In this document: positions 56,087-64,000 of the stretch, piece by piece
Layout of the letters: each line of letters starts with the position of its first letter
Position numbering within the stretch: position 1 is the first letter of the stretch
NCBI RefSeq assembly: GCF_040869045.1
Contig: NC_090321.1
Span: forward strand, 75,921,183-75,985,182
DNA: 64,000 nucleotides
Origin: Eurosta solidaginis
Lineage: Eukaryota > Arthropoda > Insecta > Diptera > Tephritidae
Direction: 5' to 3'
The notes under the pieces: model-generated
Seen by the model: the letters and a program-made list of their open reading frames with translations, nothing else
Databases searched by the model: none
What the model was told of the DNA's origin: nothing
Program-made: the position numbers and the translations under genes

Positions 56087-57456
56087 TTTTGTGAAAAAGG
56101 TTTATCCATTGAGATTACGGCGATATCAGCTCCAGTGTCAATCAAAAAGTTTTTCCCTGCGTGCGAACATAATAACAGTTTGGAAACAAGTAAAACTAAT
56201 TACGCTTTGTTCTTTTCATAAAAATATTAAGCTAAAATAATGGGAAATGTCTATAGAAATATTATTTTAAAAAGCTGTGTAACTATTTTGTATTTTTCAT
56301 CATTAAGGCCATTGAAATTTTAATTACGTCGAGGAAAAAAATTACTTTGTATAAATTCCTTTAACTTAAATTATTAACTATTGTTCAAATTTTTGAAATC
56401 TAGAAGGTGACGTTTTTGCTTATTCTTTATTCACACCACCATCTATATATATAAAAAGAAGTGTACATTTTGATTGTCACTCCATAAATCGAGAACGGAT
56501 AGAAAGATTGCCATGAAATTTTTAGCCATAAGAATATAAAAATCAAATTCTGTGTATGTGTGTATGTTCGCGATGAAAACGTATTTCCCACACTTCAAGC
56601 ATCACCGAATTTTGGTTATAAGTTCTTTCGATCAACGGGAAGGTTTTAGGCTAAAAATAATTTCGATATATAAAAGGGGCGTGGCACCTCCCATACAAAT
56701 GGTATCCATGGTACTGCCTAACTTTGAAGGTATACATGCCAGAACATTGAAATTCAGTAAGGAGTTATATGAGGTCAATCCCTAACACCACCAAGAAAAT
56801 GTGGGATTAGGAAAACGGGGCGTGGCACCTCCCATACAAATGGAATATATCATACTGCATATCTCTTGATGTAGTAATGGTAGGATAATGAAAAGTGGTA
56901 AGGAACTATATGACGTTAAGTCCTAACACCTCCAGTAAAATGTGGAATGGTGAAAAAGGGGCGTGGCACCTTCCCTACAAATGGGATTTTTCAGAACTAT
57001 GGCTGCCGTACAAACTTAAGTTATTTTAACACCTAAAGTTTGACTGCATTGTTGAGTTTGGCTGTTATGCCTTTTGGACGTTTAGTAATCTGCCGCCGTT
57101 AAAAAAATTTGTTAGCTTCAGTCTATCTATATATATAAAAATCAAATTCTGTGTGTGTGTTCCCTATGAAAACGTGTTTCCCATACATCAATGATCACCG
57201 AATTTTGGCTGTAGGTTCCTTCGATCAAGAAGAAAGTTTTTCATATTTCAGAATTAAGAATTTTAAATTTAAATGTCTTTGTTTTTTGGCTATGCGAACG
57301 AATTATCTTCGCTCCAAAAAATGATCATGTTAACAAAATCAATGATCGCATTCAAAGCCAATTTCCTGGTAAAACGACGAAATATAAATCGATCGACACA
57401 GTTACAGATGAAGATAAAATTGTGAATTATCCAATTGAATTTCTAAACTCTTTAGA
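56070..57456. repeat. Segmental duplication, copy 2 (left part)
   Basis: Matches 38188-39572. It continues at 63463 after the family B insertion. The left boundary shares GGCATCCAAATTTT (minus strand) with gag, see findings. Confidence 0.85.
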
Positions 57457-57521
57457 TAGATAGATAGATAGTTATTTGAGGATCGCACTGCGACCATTGG
57501 TCTATTGTGCCCTCATCTGCT

Positions 57522-60500
57522 TCACAACACCTCATCCAAGCCGACATCTCTGATGAACCCTAGCAGTTCACCTGGCTTGAGGGATTTGATGTGAGTATGC
57601 TCTGGCCATGGTGAGCCCATAAACTTAGCTCTACGTCTTGAGATTGCATCGCACTCCAGGAGGACATGGTCCGCCGTCTCCGCTGATCTGTCACAAAATC
57701 GGCATGTGTTGTTTGATATTATACCCAGCTTTTGCATGTGGCTGTTCAGTCTGCAGTGTCCTGTAAGAATTGCTGTTAGAGTTCTTAGGTTGTTTTTCGA
57801 GAGGCCTATAAATGCCCTGTATCGAGTTGTGCAATAACCCCCTAACAGTAGCTTAGATTGTCTTAGGCCTGGCATATTACGCCAGTGTTCTTCCCTCTTT
57901 TCCTTTTCTTCTGCCAATAGATGCCCCCTAATTTCCTGCGGGCCCACTGGCAGGAACGGCTCAGGACCAATAGGTCGTACCGTTGCTGCCTCTCTGGCCA
58001 GGCTGTCCGCCTGCTCGTTTCCCTCGACTCCCCTGTGGCCTGGAACCCAGGCCAACAGTAATTCATTGTGTGCTCCTAGTTGGTTCAGCTTTTCCACACA
58101 CTCAAGGACTAGCGCTGATTTTATTTCAAATGCTGAGATGGCCTTGAGGGCGGCCTGGCTGTCACTGAGTATGGCAATTTTCTCATTGGAGTATTTTCGC
58201 TGAAGGTTCAGGTCCGCGCACTGGCTTATGGCAAATACCTCTGCTTGAAAAATGCTCGGGTATGCTCCCAGGGGTATTGATATTTTGGCTCTGGGTCCAA
58301 AGACTCCAGATCCAATCCCCTCTGGGGTCTTCGAGCCATCGGTATACCATACTATACTGTTTAGCTGCTGAATGCTCTCAATTCTGCTTTCTTCCCACGT
58401 ACCCTTGTCTCCCAGTTCTACTTTATATCTTTTCTCATATACTATGTGCCTGAGGATATCATCCCTCGGGAGTTGAGAGATTGGGATCTTCTCTCTCAAT
58501 TCCTCTATGTTCCGGGACGATATGACTTTACCTTTGCCCGAGCCCTCCTTAACGATATTAAGGAGGGCTCGCTTGGCTGATTGCTCTATCGATATATGCA
58601 GCGGGGTCAGATCGAGGATAGCCTCCAGCGCTGTTGTGGGGCATGTGCGCATAGCTCCCGTGATGCACACACATGCCAGTCGCTGAAGTTTTGACAGTGC
58701 TTGCCTCGTCGTCGCCCGAGTTGTTCTCGATGCCCAGGCTATTGAGCCATATGTTATCATAGGTTTTACTATCATGGTATACATCCATCTTAGCACGTGT
58801 GGGCTACAGCCCCATGATTTGCCTGCTAGACGTTTGCATACCATGATGGACCTCGTGGCCCTAGTCTTCATGGAGTCGAAGTGTTGTCTCCATAAGAGCT
58901 TGGTGTCAAAAATGATCCCCAAGTATTTCACTGCGGTTCCATATTCTAGTTCCACGCCATCTATTGTTATTGCTCTCAGGGCTGGTAGGACCCTTCTTCT
59001 GGTGAAGGGGATGATGGTAGTCTTAGATGGGTTGATGTTAAGGCCCACATTGGCGCACCACTCCCTTGTAATGTTCAATGCTCTTTGTATTATGTCACAG
59101 AGCGTACTCTCGAATTTACCCCTCGCAATTATGACGATGTCGTCAGCATATCCTTGGCATCTTATGCCACTGTCTGATAGCCTTTGCAGGAGTTCATCCA
59201 CTACTAGGCTCCACAAAAGGGGTGACAGGACACCTCCCTGGGGGCACCCTCTCGTGGTAATAACCTTAACTGCGCTGCTGCCTACTTGAGCTTCAGCGAT
59301 TCTTGTACGGAGTAGACTGTCAATCCATCTCTGGATAGGCAACTGAACTCCTCTTCTCTGCAGTGCTATGTTTACGCTTTCGTGAGATGTGTTGTCAAAG
59401 GCACCCTCAATATCAAGGAAAGCGCAAAGCACTGTTTCCCCTGTTTCGAACGCCCTCTGTATTTCAGACGTTAACTGGTACAGAGCTGTGTCCGTGGACC
59501 TACCCGCTCTGTAGGCATGCTGGCTATAATGTAAGGGCCAGCTCTTGAGGGCGTTCGACCTGATTTCTTGGTCTATTATCTTTTCCATTGCCTTCAAGAC
59601 AAAGGAGGTTAGACTTATTGGTCTGAAGGACTTTGCTTGTGAATAGTCCTTTTTACCTACTTTTGGTATAAATACCACTCTTGCTCTTCTCCACATCATG
59701 GGTATATATCCCAGTGCCAGGCTATCTCTCATGATTCTGGCGAGATGTGGGATGATCTGTGTCCCTTGCTGCATTAGCGCCGGGTAGATGCCATCCACCC
59801 CCGGAGATTTGTATTTCTCAAAAGATTCCACTGCCCATCTGACTCTGGCCTCACAAAAGAGGGAGTTGGCTAGTTGCCAGTCTGGTGGGGTTGGTTTAAC
59901 TCTGGGGAACACAGGTTCCGGTACTTGCGGGGAGGCCTCAGGAAAATGCGCTTGCAGCAAGGCCTTAGCTCGCTCTTCCACCGTTTCGGTATAGGTACCG
60001 TCTGGGAGCCTAATTGCTAGGTCTGTCTGTCTCTGCTCTTTGGCTAGGGCCTTGTGTAGCCTTGCCGCTGCAGGCGTGCTGGAAATTCCCTCACAGAAAT
60101 TCCTAAAACTTTCCATTTTTGCTTTTCTTATCTCCTTATTGTACTTAGTTAGATTTTGGGTGTATTCCTCCCAGTTGCCGGTTCTCCTTGCCTCGTTAAA
60201 GAGTTTCCTGACTTTTCTCCTAAGCAGCGTCAGGTCATAAGACCACCAGGGGGTCGCCTTTTTACCCTTAATCAAGGAGACACGGCAACTGGAGTTATAG
60301 GCGTCTATCATTATTTGATTTGCCCTTTCCACCCTACTCTCCAACTGGGTACAATTGGTACTTCTGCCTTTACTCTTAAGGCTATCTATGTTAGCTTCTA
60401 TAATACTTTTGTAGCTGTCCCAGTCTGTTTTCCTGGGATTTCTTCTGGGGTTGCTTTGCCCCGATACGGCGCCCAGCTCAAACCTTATGATTCTGTGGTC

Positions 60501-61151
60501 CGAGAGGGAGGGTTCTTCTGAGACCCTCCATCTCGAGATCATATTCTCAGTTAGGTTGTTGCCGAGCGTTATATCAAGGACTTCTGCCCTAGCTCTCGTA
60601 ACAAACGTCGGTTTACTCCCGACGTTGTATATACTTAAATCATTGCTGGCTATATATTCTAGCAAACACTCACCCCTTTGGTTGGTATCACTGCTGCCCC
60701 ATTCCGTATTGTGGGAGTTTGCATCGCTTCCTATAATAAGAGGAAGTTTCGCTCTTCTGCAGTGAGCCACCAGCTTCTGTACGTTATCTGGGGGGACCAT
60801 GTTGTCGTCCCCCGGGAAGTAGGCTGCGGCTAGCACAATGCTGGAGTCCTCCCCGTTGACTTTCGCATTTATTTGTACCGCCACCAGATCTCGACTTAAA
60901 AACTCTGTAATGCAAAAATAGTTAATATCTGCTTTAAGCATTACACATGCTCTAGGTCTCTGCTGGGAGAGATCCCAAATTACTCTACTGTTACTTACAT
61001 TAAGGCCCCTCACCTGTCCCTTGTATGCCCAAGGTTCCTGTATGAGGGCTATGCCCAGATCATCCAAGGCAAACCTCCTCGCCAGTACAGCCGAAGCTGC
61101 AATGGCGTGGTGGAGGTTGATCTGGGCTATCTGCATGCTTATGCCGGTCAT
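57522..61151 (-). CDS. Family B ORF2: endonuclease, reverse transcriptase, RNase H
   Basis: 1,209 codons, no interruption. Endonuclease residues 1-230: AQINLHHAIAASA (Asn), LIQEPWA (Glu), IGSDANSHNTEWGSSDTNQR (Asp, Asn), SLSDHRIIRFE (His). Reverse transcriptase about 440-770: SPGVDGIYPALM, FRPISLTSFVLKAMEKI, HAYRAGRSTDTAL, FLDIEGAFDNTS, GCPQGGVLSPLLWS, QGYADDIVIIARG (catalytic Asp pair). RNase H about 950-1085: WYTDGSKTPEGIGSG, FQAEVFAI, LSDSQAALKAI, WVPGHRGVEGNEQADSLA, giving the D-E-D-D set. Terminal knuckle CRFCDRSAETADHVLLEC near 1150. It would carry out target-primed reverse transcription in the nucleus. The LOA clade is the likely placement; R1 or Outcast relatives are alternatives. Confidence 0.93.
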   Translation of the reverse strand: MTGISMQIAQINLHHAIAASAVLARRFALDDLGIALIQEPWAYKGQVRGLNVSNSRVIWDLSQQRPRACVMLKADINYFCITEFLSRDLVAVQINAKVNGEDSSIVLAAAYFPGDDNMVPPDNVQKLVAHCRRAKLPLIIGSDANSHNTEWGSSDTNQRGECLLEYIASNDLSIYNVGSKPTFVTRARAEVLDITLGNNLTENMISRWRVSEEPSLSDHRIIRFELGAVSGQSNPRRNPRKTDWDSYKSIIEANIDSLKSKGRSTNCTQLESRVERANQIMIDAYNSSCRVSLIKGKKATPWWSYDLTLLRRKVRKLFNEARRTGNWEEYTQNLTKYNKEIRKAKMESFRNFCEGISSTPAAARLHKALAKEQRQTDLAIRLPDGTYTETVEERAKALLQAHFPEASPQVPEPVFPRVKPTPPDWQLANSLFCEARVRWAVESFEKYKSPGVDGIYPALMQQGTQIIPHLARIMRDSLALGYIPMMWRRARVVFIPKVGKKDYSQAKSFRPISLTSFVLKAMEKIIDQEIRSNALKSWPLHYSQHAYRAGRSTDTALYQLTSEIQRAFETGETVLCAFLDIEGAFDNTSHESVNIALQRRGVQLPIQRWIDSLLRTRIAEAQVGSSAVKVITTRGCPQGGVLSPLLWSLVVDELLQRLSDSGIRCQGYADDIVIIARGKFESTLCDIIQRALNITREWCANVGLNINPSKTTIIPFTRRRVLPALRAITIDGVELEYGTAVKYLGIIFDTKLLWRQHFDSMKTRATRSIMVCKRLAGKSWGCSPHVLRWMYTMIVKPMITYGSIAWASRTTRATTRQALSKLQRLACVCITGAMRTCPTTALEAILDLTPLHISIEQSAKRALLNIVKEGSGKGKVISSRNIEELREKIPISQLPRDDILRHIVYEKRYKVELGDKGTWEESRIESIQQLNSIVWYTDGSKTPEGIGSGVFGPRAKISIPLGAYPSIFQAEVFAISQCADLNLQRKYSNEKIAILSDSQAALKAISAFEIKSALVLECVEKLNQLGAHNELLLAWVPGHRGVEGNEQADSLAREAATVRPIGPEPFLPVGPQEIRGHLLAEEKEKREEHWRNMPGLRQSKLLLGGYCTTRYRAFIGLSKNNLRTLTAILTGHCRLNSHMQKLGIISNNTCRFCDRSAETADHVLLECDAISRRRAKFMGSPWPEHTHIKSLKPGELLGFIRDVGLDEVL

Positions 61152-63124
61152 TTTGGCCCGGCCGGCCTCATCGGGTCGTCGTAATCCGACAGCCCGCTTT
61201 CGCTATCATCCCGCTTGTCCAGTGCCAGCTCTTGGAGGTCCAAGCCCTCAATGAGCTCCTGTGTGGTGGGTATTTGTTGGTCCGCTTGTTCCGCGACCTC
61301 TTCGATATTACTCGCTGCGGTAGAAGAGTTTGTAGTCTCACGAGCCTTGATGGTGTCGGTGCTCGCGTCCGACATGTCTTCGTCCGACATCTTATCTATG
61401 TCGGCGTCCTCTACCGCCTTGTCTTCCTGCCGCTCACTATTCCCTGGTAGCTTCTGCCTCCAGGGTCTTACATGGATCAAGCCGTACCTGTAATGCAGCT
61501 TGAATCCATTCCTACGTGTGAGCTGGTAGGATTCTTCATCTATGCCTACGTCTAGACGTAGGCCCGTTTCTTCCGCGCTGCTGTTAATAACGCGCCACCT
61601 CTGCGTCTTAAGGCCCTCGTTCTGATTAGCGAGGAGCCGTAACGCAAATTCTCTGGGGCGGTCCGCACTTCTGGGGAGGAACATTGTCACGTTATGCGTG
61701 GGCGGTATGTCATCCCCGCGCCTTGTGCATAATTGTGCCCCCGTCCATCCCTCAAGTGTTGGCACTACTTCCTCGAGCCATCTTGCGGTTTTCTCGTCCT
61801 CGCAATCAACAAGGAGGAGCCCTGCTCGGAAGTACACCCCGCAAAATACTAGAGCATGCCCACACCCCCTGAACACTCCATCCATAATTAGCTCCTGGAG
61901 ATTTGTCAGGTCCTCTTGACTTAGGGCATCCGCCGGGTAGTTCCTGGGCAGCACAGCCACTCGGGTACCCCTGAGGGCGTCCGAGTAGCTCTGCTGTCTT
62001 GGCGCTGCTTCAGCGGGTCCCCCAGTCGCCCTGGTCAAATCCTCCCGGCGCCTGGCTGTCGTGTTCTGCGGAGCATGGGCCCGTTGCCTCTTTGAACTGG
62101 GAGTCTCCTCCGGTGTGATCTGCCCGATCCTACGCTTCCCAGCGGGAGCGGGTGTATGCTGGCCAGCTGCCGCTGGCTGTTCTTTACCTCGGACTTTGTT
62201 TCTCCGTTCGGCGGTCGCTGTACTATGCTCGTGGGCTGGTTTATGCCTGTGCTTATCTGCCCTGGCTCTTGCGTCCCTGGGCGACAGGCCCTCCTCAAGG
62301 TATCGGAGATACCATTTTGTCCCAGACCCACTTAGTCCCAGGCGCCATTTATCTGTTAGCGATCCTGGTCTGCCCGGTGGTGGTAGTGCAGGTTGCCTGC
62401 CCCTGTTATGCCTTCTGTTAGGCCGCTTCCACTCTTCCCGGTTCCGCTCGAGGTCGCTCCTTTTCTGGGACCTATCGCAGCTGCCTTGTGAGCTGCTTCC
62501 AGAATCCTGCTTCGACGGTGAGCGCCCATGTTTACTTGGCTCCCTAGAGGGCCTGCCATGGTTATCTTTGCTACTTTCCCTCATTTGTGTGGAAGTACCG
62601 TCGGTGCTACACTTAGTTGTGGCATCTCTTTCCTCGGGGGGCCCGCGCTGCTCTATGGTGGTACTGGGCCCTCCATGGTTCGCGGGTTTGTTTTTAGACG
62701 CCTGCCCCTCCTGCTCCCCTTTTTTGATATGCCCGCGCTGCTCACCAGTGGCCGAGATGCCTCTGGGGATCGCGGGTTTCGTCGTCTTTTGCTTGCTATG
62801 CTCTTGTGGCCCGCTTTGATTACCTTGGGTTTCTGTAGTGCCCTTAGGGTTTACGGGTTTAAGAGCCGGTTCTCTGCGCACTCCAGCGCTGGTGGAGGGA
62901 GATTCCTCGTCCCTCATATGCTCTATAAAGAGCATTGCCTCCTCTCTCGAGAGGCTCTCCAGGAATTTCCTGGAGTACCTGCGTGGCCTGCTGCTGCTTT
63001 GCCCGCTGCTCTTCTTGGAGCCCGTCTTCTTTGTTGCGTTACTGTTGTTGTTTGTTTTTTTGTTGTTGTTTTTATTTGCTTTGTTTTCCATCTTTGTCGT
63101 ACGACAACGTGCTTGACGCGGCAA
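61148..63124 (-). CDS. Family B ORF1 protein, DUF4780-like
   Basis: 658 codons. Residues 1-330 are low-complexity and basic (Lys/Asn at the start, then Ser/Gly/Pro/Arg), with KFLESLSREEAMLFIEHMRD as an ordered patch near 53. A folded segment at about 395-565 begins VAVLPRNYPADALSQEDLTN and includes FRAGLLLVDCEDEKTARWLE, RWRVINSSAEETG and RNGFKLHYRYGLIHVRPW, like the DUF4780 domain of LOA-group ORF1. An acidic C-terminus (DDSESGLSDYDDPM) follows. It is expected to coat the element RNA. The stop TGA overlaps the ORF2 start in ATGA. Start chosen at the first ATG of the open frame; internal Met12 is an alternative. Confidence 0.85.
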   Translation of the reverse strand: MPRQARCRTTKMENKANKNNNKKTNNNSNATKKTGSKKSSGQSSSRPRRYSRKFLESLSREEAMLFIEHMRDEESPSTSAGVRREPALKPVNPKGTTETQGNQSGPQEHSKQKTTKPAIPRGISATGEQRGHIKKGEQEGQASKNKPANHGGPSTTIEQRGPPEERDATTKCSTDGTSTQMRESSKDNHGRPSREPSKHGRSPSKQDSGSSSQGSCDRSQKRSDLERNREEWKRPNRRHNRGRQPALPPPGRPGSLTDKWRLGLSGSGTKWYLRYLEEGLSPRDARARADKHRHKPAHEHSTATAERRNKVRGKEQPAAAGQHTPAPAGKRRIGQITPEETPSSKRQRAHAPQNTTARRREDLTRATGGPAEAAPRQQSYSDALRGTRVAVLPRNYPADALSQEDLTNLQELIMDGVFRGCGHALVFCGVYFRAGLLLVDCEDEKTARWLEEVVPTLEGWTGAQLCTRRGDDIPPTHNVTMFLPRSADRPREFALRLLANQNEGLKTQRWRVINSSAEETGLRLDVGIDEESYQLTRRNGFKLHYRYGLIHVRPWRQKLPGNSERQEDKAVEDADIDKMSDEDMSDASTDTIKARETTNSSTAASNIEEVAEQADQQIPTTQELIEGLDLQELALDKRDDSESGLSDYDDPMRPAGPK

Positions 63125-63653
63125 GCGTTGTTGTCAAATTATTTACATGGGGAACTGGGTTGGTCCGCCGCGGCAGAGCCCCTTGACGCGGTAAGGCCAT
63201 GATTACTCCCCAAGGTGGCCCGGTGTTGGAGAGGCGCCGTTATAATACAGCCGGTGTTGTGAACCTCCTGGCTGCAAACCAGTCCAATGGGCACGGTGAC
63301 GCATGACACCCTGGATTAGGAGGTGACAGTTCCTGGTTACCGATAGCATTCGACCACATTTGTCAGGTGAGCGCGGTTGCGCCGCTCCCATCTGACCAAT
63401 TAGTATCAAATGCGATCGGCATAAGCCCCTGCACCGCTACAAGGTGACTGTCTTCGCAGAGGAAACTCTTTAGAACCACCTGGAATGCCTGCGCATATAT
63501 CAACTTTGAAAATTGGCTCACCAATCATGCTTCTTCGGAATTTAAACCCACCAAAATTGTACAAATGGACTTTGCGATTAGAAATTAATACCGAATTTAA
63601 TCGAAGCAACAATCATCAGCGGTAAAAGCAAAGGTGAAGATGTGATCATACCA

Positions 63654-64000
63654 TACTACGCTTCCCAAGGCAGTCGGTTCTATGTACCGGAGCGACTCGG
63701 GATTTTTCCCGACCAAGGACTGTCATTTCAGTGTGACCCCATTTAATTTGTTTCGTCCCTCCCACAAATTGTCATCCTCCCAGCAGCTCCTTGCAGCAGG
63801 ACTGCTCCATATTCTCTTACTCCGGGAAGGCATCGAATCCAATCCGGGTCCGTCTCCTGACCCCGGTCCTGCGAATTGGTTTTGCTGCATCTGCCGGAAA
63901 AGAATCTTTTTTAGGACGGTCATACTCTGTTCAGTGTGTCTCGTGCAAGGGATGGTTGCATCGGACAGGTTGTTCTGGGCTTGATCCCAAAACCCGACGT
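63654..64000 (+). mobile_element. Family A LINE, copy 2, 5' part
   Basis: Same insertion point as copy 1 (ATGTGATCATACCA at 63640-63653, then TACTACGC). It retains the 48 bp missing from copy 1, so the region before the 2A motif is longer. The window ends inside ORF1. Confidence 0.9.
63682..63984 (+). CDS. Family A ORF1 start: 2A-like peptide and PHD finger start, copy 2 (partial)
   Basis: From ATG 63682: MYRSDSGFFPTKDCHFSVTP, a hydrophobic LLAAGLLHILLL stretch, then REGIESNPGP at about residues 49-58, the canonical 2A-like D/G-xExNPGP ending, followed at once by SPDPGPANWFCCIC, the first Cys pair of a PHD-like finger. One extra T near 63912 relative to copy 1 shifts the frame before the second Cys pair, so the 100-codon frame is truncated. 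2A motifs make the ribosome release the upstream peptide between Gly and Pro and continue. Confidence 0.8.
   Translation: MYRSDSGFFPTKDCHFSVTPFNLFRPSHKLSSSQQLLAAGLLHILLLREGIESNPGPSPDPGPANWFCCICRKRIFFRTVILCSVCLVQGMVASDRLFWA

Larger units (their letters stand above)
57457..63462 (-). mobile_element. Family B LINE (LOA-like, RNase H), complete, 6,006 bp
   Basis: Target duplication AAACTCTTTAGA at 57445-57456 and 63463-63474; copy 1 has the single site at 39561-39572. 5' end at 63462 (CCTCTGCGAAGACAGTCACC on the minus strand); 3' end in four CTAT/TATC repeats. 5' leader about 340 bp, ORF1 63124-61148, ORF2 61151-57522, 3' UTR about 65 bp. Both ORFs are uninterrupted and catalytic motifs are intact, so this copy may be mobile. 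Confidence 0.93.
56452..64000 (+). mobile_element. Helitron-like element, copy 2 (runs off the window)
   Basis: Left end TCTATATATATAAAAAGAAG preceded by A, as in copy 1. It contains the helicase fragment around 57360-57456 and 63463-63639, and the family A LINE from 63654. The right end is outside the window. Confidence 0.65.

Noticed and set aside
62061..62819. 252-codon plus-strand ORF
   Set aside because: Antisense shadow of family B ORF1, produced by its GC-rich low-complexity coding.

Overview
This window comes from a higher dipteran fly, most likely a tephritid fruit fly; the genus cannot be fixed from sequence alone. Two host proteins read like close dipteran orthologues (mitochondrial trifunctional protein beta subunit and Elongin C), introns are GT-AG, and transposable elements fill the rest. 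No bacterial, plasmid or phage features are present. Three host genes are supported. (1) Mtpbeta (thiolase subunit), minus strand, 20694-10309, seven coding exons that splice into an uninterrupted 484-codon frame. (2) The first coding exon of EloC, plus strand, 21989-22191, divergent from Mtpbeta. (3) A secreted trypsin-like protein without a working triad, 44081-44782.

Layout. 1-9.7 kb: pieces of a LINE family ('family A') disrupted by a 7.1-kb non-coding LTR element with 2.9-kb LTRs and a TGTA target duplication. 10.3-20.7 kb: Mtpbeta, whose introns hold a deleted Ty3/Gypsy element with two 593-bp LTRs, a truncated family A LINE and a cluster of short retroelements. 20.7-22.2 kb: the divergent Mtpbeta/EloC interval. 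22.3-34.7 kb: EloC intron or intergenic DNA with a family A LINE (itself carrying a hAT-like MITE and a solo LTR), tRNA-derived SINEs, large inverted repeats, satellite-like tracts and a 2.4-kb repeat interrupted by another solo LTR. 34.8-38.3 kb: a decayed Gypsy pol on the minus strand.

38.2-64 kb is the most informative stretch. A block made of a protease fragment, a Helitron-like element and a family A LINE occurs twice (38188-43581 and 56070 to the window end). Copy 2 was later split by an intact 6.0-kb RNase H-bearing LINE ('family B') with a 12-bp target duplication; copy 1 is the empty site. Between the copies lie the serine protease homologue and a Jockey element (45173-55730, perfect 12-bp target duplication), which contains an older LOA-like LINE, which in turn contains a PIF/Harbinger-like element: a three-level nest.

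The family B element looks complete: two open ORFs joined by an ATGA overlap, endonuclease, reverse transcriptase, RNase H, zinc motif, short tetranucleotide tail and identical target duplications. The other coding transposons show frameshifts, stops or deletions. Boundaries based on direct repeats are firm to within a base or two; other transposon boundaries are approximate. Divergence figures are hand counts.
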